Below are positions 1 through 10,922 of a stretch of DNA of 64,000 bases, piece after piece. Made by a program: the position numbers and the translations under genes. The stretch is from Anisakis pegreffii (Eukaryota; Nematoda; Chromadorea; Rhabditida; Anisakidae): NCBI GenBank assembly GCA_035041965.1, contig JAPYMA010003053.1, positions 1 to 64,000 on the forward strand, given 5' to 3'. The notes beneath the pieces are model-generated. The model had not been told where the DNA came from. It saw only the letters and a list, made by a program, of their open reading frames with translations, and did not search any database. The number at the start of each line of letters is the position of its first letter. Positions within the stretch are counted from its first letter, which is position 1.

Positions 1-1461
1 ACATACCATTAGCTACACATCATCATCACATACATACATCTACTAACATATCCATATCTCACTTTACACATACACCAGCATTCAAATCATTTCGACACAA
101 CATCCGCAACCTCCTATCAATCATCTAATCTATCTTAAGTCATAGCTACAACCAAAATTTTTCAATGGCGTCATCCGCATTACGCTCTTCCATAGGACCC
201 TGCCGCCAGCGACTGCTCAATTTCCTTAACACTGGCATCCCTTCCGTTGATCTAATAAGCCTACAAACACATCCTACTCCAGACGTTGAACTGCGTAAAG
301 CGTATATGGAACTAGAGCACGCACTCGGTAGATTGCGACATTATATCGAAACACTACAAAACAAAAACGCGGAATGGATAAGCCTCATATCACAGAAACG
401 CGACCCCACAGCAGCAGAAGAAGAGGCAGCCAAATACGAACAATATCTCAAAGAACCCGGCAACTTTTTGGAAGTAATCGAACAAGCACGCGATCACCAA
501 AATATGCTCGAAAGTCAACTACGCAATATCGAAGTTTTGCTTGGTCAAAGCCATCCCCTTGCCAACGCGGATCACGCTCAAGCCCAAATCCAACACGTCT
601 CAAGGGTCCAAACCCAAACCCTCAACTCAATGCGATTACCACAGCTTCAAATCAAAAACTTTGACGGTGATCCACGCAAATGGCCTCAATTTTGGGCCAT
701 GTTCTTGAGCGCAGTAGACAAACAACCACTCGCATCAGTTGAAAAACTCACCTACCTTCTCTCTTATTTGGAAGGCAAAGCTTTGCGGGCAGTCAGTGGT
801 TTCACAGTTTCTGACAACAATTACGAAGCAGTCAAAAATGTTCTCATTCAACAATTCGGCGAATCCTCCTCAATCATCAAACAATTATACTTCGAATTGC
901 AAGAGTGGAAACACACTGGGCAACGCTTTTCCGAGATCGTAGCAGACATAGAATGCACCCTACAACAATTGACGCAATTGGGGGAAGACGTCAATACCAA
1001 ACATATAGAACTGTGCATCGAAAACAGACTACCGCCATGGGCTCGTTTAGAAGTCGAGCAAACAAAAGAAGCTACTAAAACGTGGTCAGTACAACTACTA
1101 CGTGACAAGTTAGTGTCAATGGTACGAGTAAGGGAGAACGCAAACATAACTCCGGTAAACAAACCACAATCGGATTCCAGGTTCAACCCAAACCGACCGA
1201 GCACAAATGTTACCAATTCAAGAAATTCACCGAATTCAAACCTCCGTCACAATCCTCTTCAGACGGAACGATCATCCGCGATGCACGCCACAACGTCCAC
1301 GCAACGCGACAAAACTTCAAACGTTCAATCGAAGAATTTGTGCTGCGTCTTTTGCAAACAAGAACACTGGTCCGATAACTGCCAAACATTCAAAACAGTC
1401 AAAGCTCGTCATGACCGAGCACGAGCACTCCAAATATGTTTCCGCTGCCTGAAAGCAGGCA
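1..1461 (+). mobile_element. Bel/Pao LTR retrotransposon, 5' part only
   Basis: The first 164 bases are strikingly poor in G and rich in A and C, with many CAT, ACA and CTA triplets, as expected for an untranslated leader between an LTR or primer-binding site and gag. The LTR itself would lie left of the window, and I see no terminal repeat. The leader is followed by a gag frame of Bel/Pao type. Protease, reverse transcriptase, RNase H and integrase are all absent, because the sequence changes abruptly at 1461/1462 into the palindrome. This is a truncated element, not an insertion with two ends. Composition is clearly unlike the T-rich flanking DNA. Confidence 0.75.
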
Positions 1462-1469
1462 CTCGGTGA
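165..1469 (+). CDS. gag: Bel/Pao Gag-like protein, truncated in the zinc knuckle
   Basis: This 434-residue open frame starts at an ATG after the A/C-rich leader. Residues about 50-125 look helical or coiled. From about 155 comes the gag core typical of Pao elements (DUF1759 type): LPQLQIKNFDGDPRKWPQFW, then LSYLEGKALRAV and a long helical stretch to about 330. A Ser/Asn/Thr-rich linker leads to a cysteine cluster (CCVFCKQEHWSDNC, then ICFRCLKAG) that matches the start of the Bel/Pao zinc knuckle. The frame ends three codons after the junction with the palindrome at 1461/1462, so the last residues are not native and the polyprotein is lost. In the family, Gag packages element RNA. No frameshift is visible before the break, which suggests a young copy. 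Confidence 0.8.
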   Translation: MASSALRSSIGPCRQRLLNFLNTGIPSVDLISLQTHPTPDVELRKAYMELEHALGRLRHYIETLQNKNAEWISLISQKRDPTAAEEEAAKYEQYLKEPGNFLEVIEQARDHQNMLESQLRNIEVLLGQSHPLANADHAQAQIQHVSRVQTQTLNSMRLPQLQIKNFDGDPRKWPQFWAMFLSAVDKQPLASVEKLTYLLSYLEGKALRAVSGFTVSDNNYEAVKNVLIQQFGESSSIIKQLYFELQEWKHTGQRFSEIVADIECTLQQLTQLGEDVNTKHIELCIENRLPPWARLEVEQTKEATKTWSVQLLRDKLVSMVRVRENANITPVNKPQSDSRFNPNRPSTNVTNSRNSPNSNLRHNPLQTERSSAMHATTSTQRDKTSNVQSKNLCCVFCKQEHWSDNCQTFKTVKARHDRARALQICFRCLKAGTR

Positions 1470-1619
1470 GATCTTGTGATCAACGATGAACATCGTATCA
1501 CCGGTCATCAGGAATGCTTCGTATCGTGGAGGAGCACTCTTCACAGACGACGACGATACTTCTCTGTTTTTTGGTGTAATCTCCATCGAACGATCACCTC
1601 CCACCATAACCTCGGTCAT
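1462..1619 (-). pseudogene. Antisense truncated copy of efa-6 exon 1
   Basis: Read on the minus strand from 1619, this encodes the same first 52 residues as efa-6 exon 1 (MTEVMVGGDRSMEI, then YEAFLMTGDTMFIVDHKIS). It stops ten bases short of the exon-1 splice donor, because the palindrome ends there. The frame then runs on through the antisense of the gag gene to about 1317. It has no donor site and no downstream efa-6 exons, so it cannot make EFA6. If it is transcribed from the duplicated upstream region, its RNA would contain efa-6 leader sequence joined to antisense retroelement sequence. Confidence 0.9.
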
Positions 1620-1629
1620 ACCTCAAAAC

Positions 1630-1833
1630 AACAACTCTCAATTTTTCAGATGCACTGAACAACTGATTATTCACAATCAGCAAGACTGCTACGGGTGTAC
1701 GAGTAAAGGTGACTTTCAATCAGTTCAGTACTGAACACAGTAATAATAGCAACGATAATGTAATAATAAAAGACACAATAATACTATCAATACCATTACT
1801 ATAGTAATCACAACTTCAATGACAATACTACTA
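1630..1833. repeat. 204-base direct repeat, left arm, copy next to efa-6 exon copy
   Basis: This block recurs 767 bases further in at 2397-2600 with only a handful of substitutions and no net length change. It includes the shared core CTCAATTTTTCAGATGCACT. It ends 10 bases from the ATG of the antisense exon copy. Mirror copies lie in the right arm. Confidence 0.9.
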
Positions 1834-2396
1834 CTACTAATCACGCATAAAACCAACAGCGATACTTCCAAATCAAAAATACTATCAAATCACATCATAC
1901 GAACAAGCTGATTGATGTTCGTAGTATTGGGTGAACGACGACAAGCAGTGAGTGAGTCTCTGCAGTATATGAATGAAATTTTGGAACAATGCCAAACGGA
2001 ATCCATTTTTCTCAATGAAGCTCGGGTGCAGGTCTACTCTTAGATTTGTTACTCCAGGAGAATGCAATATGATTGGTAACGACCAAGTGCTCACTGCTTC
2101 TGCATCAAACAGTCACAACATCAAACAAGAGCCAACAACGCATCCACTACAAACTACAAGTGTTGCATGATCACACAATATCGCATACTATGAAACAACA
2201 ATAGAAATCAGCTGATTAGAGGCAAACCGCACAAGTTGACTATCAATAATACTAATAGCAGTTTTTAGCCTGATCCGGATGCGTTCAACCGTAAGCATGC
2301 ACATCAACTTAAACCTATGAATAAGCTTGAAACAAAACGTACGAATATGCCAAAGCCTAAGACTGGCTCTAATGTGTGCTCATCTAACGCTTTTTG

Positions 2397-2600
2397 AACA
2401 ACTCTCAATTTTTCAGATGCACTGAACAATTGATTATTCACAATCAGCAAGACTGCTACGGGTGTACGAGTAAAGGTGACTTTCAATCAGTTCAGTACTG
2501 AATACAGTAATAATAGCAGCGATAATGTAATAATAAAAGACTCAACAATACTATCAATATCATTACTATAGTAATCACAACTTCAATGACAATACTACTA
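2397..2600. repeat. 204-base direct repeat, left arm, inner copy
   Basis: This is the second copy of the block at 1630-1833, in the same orientation, 767 bases away. Differences are scattered single bases (for example CAACTGATT versus CAATTGATT). The sequence after the repeat differs from that after the first copy. Confidence 0.9.
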
Positions 2601-3405
2601 ATTTAGAAACGATAATAAGAGCACTACTAATTTACTCGAAAATAACTCAAATTGAGAATGTTTCATGTGAATGAACAACGACCATTCTCTATTGTGCACA
2701 ATCGCCTCATCTCTGAGTGTGTTGTAACAAAGACACAAAAAGTGAATAGTACTCAAACGATAAAATTCGTTCGATTGAATCACACCGCTTCCTTCCATAC
2801 TACCATCAACTTTCCCTGTTAACTTCTTCCTCATCCTCTTAACCAACACGCATATTTCTCTTCAGCGCAGTCATGCGGAGAAAACACTATGAACTAACTG
2901 GTTATGAGAATCAGGCATAGATTTTAACGAAATATTTGTTAATTCATTTCATAAACAATCTCACTCGTAAGTACGAATATAAATCTCGCTGAATAGTTTT
3001 CAATACCAACAAATTGAATCATGTTGATTGGTGACACCGAGGTTGTGAACTAGTCATCATCAGGTGAATGATGTTGATAGTTGACAAGATGGTACTTTAT
3101 CATTGTGGGAGACATATAGGACATATTTAGAATTGATTTAGCATGAATAACGAAATGAAAATGGCATGTCGTAAAGGAATGTCGAGTTTTGAAGGTGAAC
3201 AATGAACGGAGGGAGTGTTTCAAGAGAAAGGTGAGGAGGTGAAGATCGAGTTGAAATATCATTGAAGGATGCACTCGATTATCGATTCGCCGAATGGTTG
3301 CTTGATCGATCAAAATTAGGACAACACTCCAAACTGGAGGAAATGGCAGTTATGATGATTACTGCTACTGCTACCCAAAATCACATTATTGTTGATTCTG
3401 CTACC

Positions 3406-3406
<1 letters not shown>

Positions 3407-3446
<40 letters not shown>
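3407..3446. repeat. (TTA)n microsatellite, left arm
   Basis: This is a 40-base run of TTA triplets. The mirror tract at 13197-13233 is 37 bases, one triplet shorter. It lies in a wider zone of imperfect AT trinucleotides (3360-3550 and 3720-3800). Confidence 0.95.
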
Positions 3447-5726
3447 CACGTTATCACTAATATCATTATTATTGATAATATTATCATCGTTACTGTAATC
3501 ATTATTGTTGTTATTATTATTGTAACTATTCTCACCATTGTTACTTTTGTGTTATTATTTCTATCGTTTTCACTATGAGTGCGACGATATTTCAATGTCT
3601 TTAAAAGGGCAATTATTGACGATTATGTGGAGAAATAGTTTTGATTTGTCGTTTAAAATCGCATGAATTCACTGCCACTCTCTGATGCTGATCATCCACA
3701 ATGACGATAAGACGGCATTAATAACATTAATAGTAATAAACATAATAATGTTGATAATCATAACGATAGTAATAACAATAGCAGCCATAATTATAACCAT
3801 AACGGTGCTACCTCTGCGAATGATCAATCTTTCATTATTGGAAAGTTGACAGTGCAAAAAAGTTGTGATTGTTGTTGCATTCGATAAACTGGTGATAACA
3901 AAGATAAAACATCGAAGAGAAGCAACATGAAATTGCGAATGATATTTTGTTGGTGCGATCTTTTATACAAACCAAACACAATCGAATACAAATAGACTCG
4001 ATTACTAATGATGGTTTATTTCAAATGGCGTACGATTATGAAAGTTTTTTGAATGGAAAAATGAGCGAAACGGAACGAATGAGATTGATTGCTTGCTTGT
4101 ATTGTGACGATAAACACTCACGATCAATTAAATCATTGAGGAAAAAGCAACGTTACGGTAAACCTGAATATCATTCCGGGTGATGTGCACGAGTATCACA
4201 ACAGTTTCGTGCCGGTCCGTGAGTGAGCTTCAAGTTTCGTTCCAGCTCTCGCGTCGCACTCGACGGCAAAATGGCCAGTTTTACCGAATCTAACAAGAAG
4301 CCGATTAAGAATGTTCTACGACACCACGGTTGGATGCTATTTGTTCAGTTATTGCTGCTGCTGTTGCTGACTAATTAGCGTCAAGGAAAATAACGAACTA
4401 ACAAAGTTCTTTAGTGTTAACCGAGGTGGTGGTGGCATTGTGATAGGAGTTATGATTAAGTGCTGACCGCGGAATAACATTGCAAAGAAATTGGAACAAA
4501 ACAAACCAAGAAGGATACAGATCTGAATAAGATCTGTACGCTTATCATTGCATCCATACAAATTTCACTATTGTAAACTATAAAAAAATTTCCTGATTAT
4601 GTTTATGTGTGCTTGTGTGAGCATTCCGAATGTTTGCTTGTTTGTTTTTTTTTCTTGCAGGAAATGGATGAACGGAAGTGTGCTCGGTCGACTATATGGA
4701 TGTGCATTACAAAAGCAACGATTCACTGAGTCATTCATATGGTTCAGTTCATACAAAACCAACAACAGACTCATACGACGACGAGTACCGTTTGTATTCA
4801 TATCTATTCTATTGCGATGATTTTGATCGTTAGTAAATTTATTTACACGAATTTTTTTTGGCAGGTAACTGAACAGTTCAGAACTTTATTAGTTGCGCTC
4901 TAAAATTCGTCGACGCAAAAACTGTATCGATAAAAACTAGAAAACAAATGCAAAAAAAAATAAATTCTGCGCTGCGCATACAATGAGAATGTTGTGGTTT
5001 ACATTGTGGAATGAATAAATACATTGTAATGGTTGAAATCACTGACGAATATAAACAACATGAAGAAGCATCATCGATAGGCGAATGTGAATGAATTGAA
5101 ACACACACACACACAAATACTACTACTATTCTTCCCACTTCCAGTACATTCTCCTTCAGCACATTCAATTCGAATCAAATGGTCCGAATAAAGTTGTCAT
5201 TGTGGGTTATTTCGTTATGGTGCAACATTATTATGAAAGAGTTTCGTCTAATTCATACTAGTGCTTTTAGTTTTACACATTACAATCCTGAAGCAGCAGC
5301 ACATTCTTTACATACTCACACGATCATCAGCAACACCAAATTCAATTATGCACTACTCATAGTGAGCGGCGCATCGTTACTGCTGCAAGATCTCATATTG
5401 ATCATTGGATGCGCGATAAAGTTACCTCTTAAAGCGACAAAAGTCGTTGCGATCTCAAAACATTGCTGTTGGGCAGCAATCATTTTCATACTAACGACTT
5501 CAATGCACGAAAATTTGAGAAGAAACTAAGGATTTTATGAGTGCGAGTCTCCTGCCTAGTCATAAAGTTCTATTAACGGACATGTTAAACAACAAGTTCT
5601 ATTAACGGACTGATCCACTCATCATCATCTGTAGCACCATATGGACATGGATCGTAATAAGAGCAAATGGAAACGCAACAGTGTACCAAATAGGTTTTTC
5701 GAGAAGATGGCCATCGGGTGATTTGT

Positions 5727-5930
5727 GATTTACTCAGTTTGTTTTGATTTACTCAGTTTGTTTTGATTTACTCAGTTTGTTGTGATTTACTCAGTTTGTT
5801 GTGATTTACTCAGTTTGTTGTGATTTACTCAGTTTGTTGTGATTTACTCAGTTTGTTTTGATTTACTCAGTTTGTTGTGATTTACTCAGTTTGTTTTGAT
5901 TTACTCAGTTTGTTGTGATTTACTCAGTTT
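5727..5930. repeat. 19-base tandem array, 11 copies, left arm
   Basis: Eleven head-to-tail copies of the unit GATTTACTCAGTTTGTTGT, with a G/T variant at one position. The mirror array in the right arm has 10 copies, and its order of variants is not the same. There are no spacers between units, so this is a plain minisatellite, not a CRISPR array. Confidence 0.95.
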
Positions 5931-6036
5931 CAATTCCTCGACCGATTAATATCTTTCTTATGTCACACTACATTACCGCTCACAGATCGAAGATCACTGT
6001 TGGATCATTGAATCGCCAGCTATAGAATCGCCATTC

Positions 6037-6083
6037 CTTCGCTCTCTGCTTTATCGTCAAATATGATAAAGCAGAGAGTGAAG
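6037..6083. repeat. Short hairpin, left arm
   Basis: A 19-base stem (6037-6055 against 6065-6083) with one mismatch, readable as a G-U pair in RNA, and a 9-base loop. The stem sequence is CTTCGCTCTCTGCTTTATC. Its mirror copy is at 10585-10631. I cannot assign it to a known RNA family. Confidence 0.75.
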
Positions 6084-8307
6084 AAATCATTTAAGTTGAC
6101 CACCGCACGTTATCGATAGTGTAGCACTATGGGTAAACAAATAAAACAAAACTGAAAAGGAGTTTTTTGGGAGGCGTACAGTTATCACACGATAATCCTA
6201 GTGGCTATCTTCAGTGATATCATTATTCTATCATCACTTCTGCACGACTAAACCTTTGTAAAAAAGATTCTTAAAAACAATTCTTAACAGTCGAGTAAAA
6301 GACTGAGCGTGGACAATCAGCAAAGAATACCGATTAGGAAATGATTTCAAGAGCTTATAGATGACCAAGAAATGCCAGCTCTAAGGAGTGATAGAAACAA
6401 GAGGCAGGTTGACATAAAATAGATAATGAGAATAACATTACAACCAAGTGGATGGATGCAATTCGACCCGATGAAACGCCGCAGTAACAATAAAGGAAAT
6501 GAAGGCATCGATATGCGATGGTCAGTTACTCTGCCGGCTTTCAGTTCAGCCAAACAACCCAGTAACTTCTCTAGCTGCAGTAGTAACAGCGGCACAAAAA
6601 TAATTACAACTTCTTGCAAACGAACATTTCATATATGACATATTCTTTAGCATATGTGATGATGAACAAGGCTGCAATGCTCTCTGTTCATATCGCCGCC
6701 ATAACCACGGGGCTATTCGAAACAGTAACAAGTCATTTAGTATAATGTGAGTGATCTGAAACAACTCTTCAAATGTGATAGATAAGATATCTGGAAGATG
6801 ATATGCGTTCAAACTTTTAGATGTTCATATTTCAAGGATAAACGTGAATTTGAATCTTAGAGGACATCTGCAGCACTCAATTGGACTTACCCAACAAGGT
6901 GTGCGTTGAATTATCATTCAGTAAATGTGATAATGCTAATAATCATGACTGTGCACATCTTCAGTCTCTATGACAATAGAAATTCGCTATCACCATTGTA
7001 ACAACTCACTGATGGTTCATTGGACTGTTATTGAATAATGTCATTCAGGAACGATAGTAATAATGACAGCAGTAGTATCGAGATATAACCAAGAGTGATA
7101 GAACTGCTGGACAAATCGTTGCTGCTACTCCTAATTCATTTATTTAACAGCTCAGAATCAAATCAACCACGCGAATTGAGAGAGAGGTTGACGAGGGAAG
7201 AAGATGATGGATCGATGAGCAGGGATATTATTCCTCATGCCTTATGCGGATGCTATTCGCGCTTTATCCATTTCCATTTATTCGCTTGCTTTGTTTATGA
7301 TCACATCACAATTATACTTGTTCCTGGCACTATAATTATTTCAACAATTTTTTCGGCATCAATAATCGAAAATGAATGTGACAAGAAGATTGATCTGGTT
7401 AGGATGTGTGAACAAAGAAGCGTTTTGAAGAGTTGAAACGTTAAAATCGCTCTCGGTTAAACTCATGTATGCATATGCACATATTGCATCCATTATTTCA
7501 AAAGTTTTACAACCAAATATCACTTTCCAACAATTGATTGTTGCAGAAGAATTACTTCGAATCAAAACGAGGATGGATAGGTAGAGAGACAAATAAGCAC
7601 CTTCAGAGAATTGAATTGGCTTCTGATTTAGAGGGGATGAGCGAGCGTAGGCGACGATTTGAAACAACGAAAAAAAAATCAGTGAAGTACACAGCTGAGA
7701 TGTTAAATGTGTTTGTGAGCATAGAGCAGCGGAGACAGAGCAGAACGGGGAAGAGCATAATGCTAGGCAGAGATTGGATGTGATTGCTCATCTCGACTAA
7801 TCACTAACATCTTTAAAAATACTGAACAACCGATAGATCTGTTGATTAACGGTTGATTAACAACCGATAGATCGGTAGTAAGTAATTCGGTTAATTCTAT
7901 GGTCGTTTGATTGAATTTCTTATCATATCCTAATAAAACTTGGTAAATCTTTACGAGTAAACATAAATATACGAAAACTGTCCATTTTCCTTTCTAGAAA
8001 TGTGGAAAAAGCCGTCTCAATATTATGTAAGACAGCTGAAAAAGATGAGTAGATTTATCGGCCGTGAAGAATCAGGGAAAGCATTGTAGTTCACGAAACG
8101 CAGAGTGACGGCTTGTTACTTGGAAAACTAATCGATCGAGAACAACAGAACAACGATTCAATATGTGGTACCAACCTATGAATCAGTATTTTGTGAATGC
8201 CACCTAATGTTATAGTAGCGCTAAGCAGAACTTGAAAGGAGATAACCTCCTCGAGGAGGACATTCAACAACAACATCATGAAATGTCATCAGCCTTTTCG
8301 CTGAACA

Positions 8308-8360
8308 GTTTGGGAGAGAGTGTTCAATTGGTGACAGCTGTTTCAATATGTAAGCTTCAT
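8308..8360. other. 53-base unpaired spacer at the centre of the palindrome
   Basis: The arms stop pairing at CTGAACA (ends 8307) and TGTTCAG (starts 8361). The 53 bases between them are unique in the window and show no gene or site. In single-stranded form they would be the loop of a hairpin nearly 7 kb long. Confidence 0.95.
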
Positions 8361-10584
8361 TGTTCAGCGAAAAGGCTGATGACATTTCATGATGTTGTTG
8401 TTGAATGTCCTCCTCGAGGAGGTTATCTCCTTTCAAGTTCTGCTTAGCGCTACTATAACATTAGGTGGCATTCACAAAATACTGATTCATAGGTTGGTAC
8501 CACATATTGAATCGTTGTTCTGTTGTTCTCGATCGATTAGTTTTCCAAGTAACAAGCCGTCACTCTGCGTTTCGTGAACTACAATGCTTTCCCTGATTCT
8601 TCACGGCCGATAAATCTACTCATCTTTTTCAGCTGTCTTACATAATATTGAGACGGCTTTTTCCACATTTCTAGAAAGGAAAATGGACAGTTTTCGTATA
8701 TTTATGTTTACTCGTAAAGATTTACCAAGTTTTATTAGGATATGATAAGAAATTCAATCAAACGACCATAGAATTAACCGAATTACTTACTACCGATCTA
8801 TCGGTTGTTAATCAACCGTTAATCAACAGATCTATCGGTTGTTCAGTATTTTTAAAGATGTTAGTGATTAGTCGAGATGAGCAATCACATCCAATCTCTG
8901 CCTAGCATTATGCTCTTCCCCGTTCTGCTCTGTCTCCGCTGCTCTATGCTCACAAACACATTTAACATCTCAGCTGTGTACTTCACTGATTTTTTTTTCG
9001 TTGTTTCAAATCGTCGCCTACGCTCGCTCATCCCCTCTAAATCAGAAGCCAATTCAATTCTCTGAAGGTGCTTATTTGTCTCTCTACCTATCCATCCTCG
9101 TTTTGATTCGAAGTAATTCTTCTGCAACAATCAATTGTTGGAAAGTGATATTTGGTTGTAAAACTTTTGAAATAATGGATGCAATATGTGCATATGCATA
9201 CATGAGTTTAACCGAGAGCGATTTTAACGTTTCAACTCTTCAAAACGCTTCTTTGTTCACACATCCTAACCAGATCAATCTTCTTGTCACATTCATTTTC
9301 GATTATTGATGCCGAAAAAATTGTTGAAATAATTATAGTGCCAGGAACAAGTATAATTGTGATGTGATCATAAACAAAGCAAGCGAATAAATGGAAATGG
9401 ATAAAGCGCGAATAGCATCCGCATAAGGCATGAGGAATAATATCCCTGCTCATCGATCCATCATCTTCTTCCCTCGTCAACCTCTCTCTCAATTCGCGTG
9501 GTTGATTTGATTCTGAGCTGTTAAATAAATGAATTAGGAGTAGCAGCAACGATTTGTCCAGCAGTTCTATCACTCTTGGTTATATCTCGATACTACTGCT
9601 GTCATTATTACTATCGTTCCTGAATGACATTATTCAATAACAGTCCAATGAACCATCAGTGAGTTGTTACAATGGTGATAGCGAATTTCTATTGTCATAG
9701 AGACTGAAGATGTGCACAGTCATGATTATTAGCATTATCACATTTACTGAATGATAATTCAACGCACACCTTGTTGGGTAAGTCCAATTGAGTGCTGCAG
9801 ATGTCCTCTAAGATTCAAATTCACGTTTATCCTTGAAATATGAACATCTAAAAGTTTGAACGCATATCATCTTCCAGATATCTTATCTATCACATTTGAA
9901 GAGTTGTTTCAGATCACTCACATTATACTAAATGACTTGTTACTGTTTCGAATAGCCCCGTGGTTATGGCGGCGATATGAACAGAGAGCATTGCAGCCTT
10001 GTTCATCATCACATATGCTAAAGAATATGTCATATATGAAATGTTCGTTTGCAAGAAGTTGTAATTATTTTTGTGCCGCTGTTACTACTGCAGCTAGAGA
10101 AGTTACTGGGTTGTTTGGCTGAACTGAAAGCCGGCAGAGTAACTGACCATCGCATATCGATGCCTTCATTTCCTTTATTGTTACTGCGGCGTTTCATCGG
10201 GTCGAATTGCATCCATCCACTTGGTTGTAATGTTATTCTCATTATCTATTTTATGTCAACCTGCCTCTTGTTTCTATCACTCCTTAGAGCTGGCATTTCT
10301 TGGTCATCTATAAGCTCTTGAAATCATTTCCTAATCGGTATTCTTTGCTGATTGTCCACGCTCAGTCTTTTACTCGACTGTTAAGAATTGTTTTTAAGAA
10401 TCTTTTTTACAAAGGTTTAGTCGTGCAGAAGTGATGATAGAATAATGATATCACTGAAGATAGCCACTAGGATTATCGTGTGATAACTGTACGCCTCCCA
10501 AAAAACTCCTTTTCAGTTTTGTTTTATTTGTTTACCCATAGTGCTACACTATCGATAACGTGCGGTGGTCAACTTAAATGATTT

Positions 10585-10631
10585 CTTCACTCTCTGCTTT
10601 ATCATATTTGACGATAAAGCAGAGAGCGAAG
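10585..10631. repeat. Short hairpin, right arm
   Basis: Mirror copy of the 19-base stem and 9-base loop found at 6037-6083. Confidence 0.75.
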
Positions 10632-10737
10632 GAATGGCGATTCTATAGCTGGCGATTCAATGATCCAACAGTGATCTTCGATCTGTGAGCGGTAATGTAG
10701 TGTGACATAAGAAAGATATTAATCGGTCGAGGAATTG

Positions 10738-10922
10738 AAACTGAGTAAATCACAACAAACTGAGTAAATCAAAACAAACTGAGTAAATCACAACAAACTG
10801 AGTAAATCACAACAAACTGAGTAAATCACAACAAACTGAGTAAATCAAAACAAACTGAGTAAATCACAACAAACTGAGTAAATCAAAACAAACTGAGTAA
10901 ATCAAAACAAACTGAGTAAATC
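10738..10922. repeat. 19-base tandem array, 10 copies, right arm
   Basis: Mirror of the array at 5727-5930, with one unit fewer. From the centre outwards the variant base reads G T G G G T G T T here, against G T G T G G G G T T in the left arm, so the two arrays differ by more than one simple slippage. Confidence 0.95.

Larger units (their letters stand above)
1462..8307. repeat. Left arm of 13.7-kb inverted repeat (palindrome)
   Basis: This 6,846-base arm is the reverse complement of 8361-15178. Paired coordinates sum to 16668 near the centre, 16643 from about 3450 to 5560, and 16640 at the outer end, so only two zones of length change exist (25 and 3 bases). Every open frame in the arm has a same-length or nearly same-length twin on the other strand in the right arm. 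I see no intact gene in it. It holds the antisense copy of efa-6 exon 1 at its outer end, a duplicated 204-base block, an (ATT)n tract, a 19-base tandem array and a short hairpin. The outer boundary is exact: 1462 pairs with 15178, while 1461 and 15179 do not pair. Confidence 0.95.

Noticed and set aside
3262..3498. Open frame with a long isoleucine run
   Set aside because: This is a translated (ATT)n microsatellite, not a protein.
5566..5610. Short local repeat as transposon target-site duplication
   Set aside because: The 16-base repeat flanks only 13 bases and is absent in this form from the other arm. Templated filler is the simpler reading.
5727..5930. CRISPR-like array
   Set aside because: The 19-base units are directly adjacent with no unique spacers, and the genome is clearly eukaryotic. 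It is a minisatellite.
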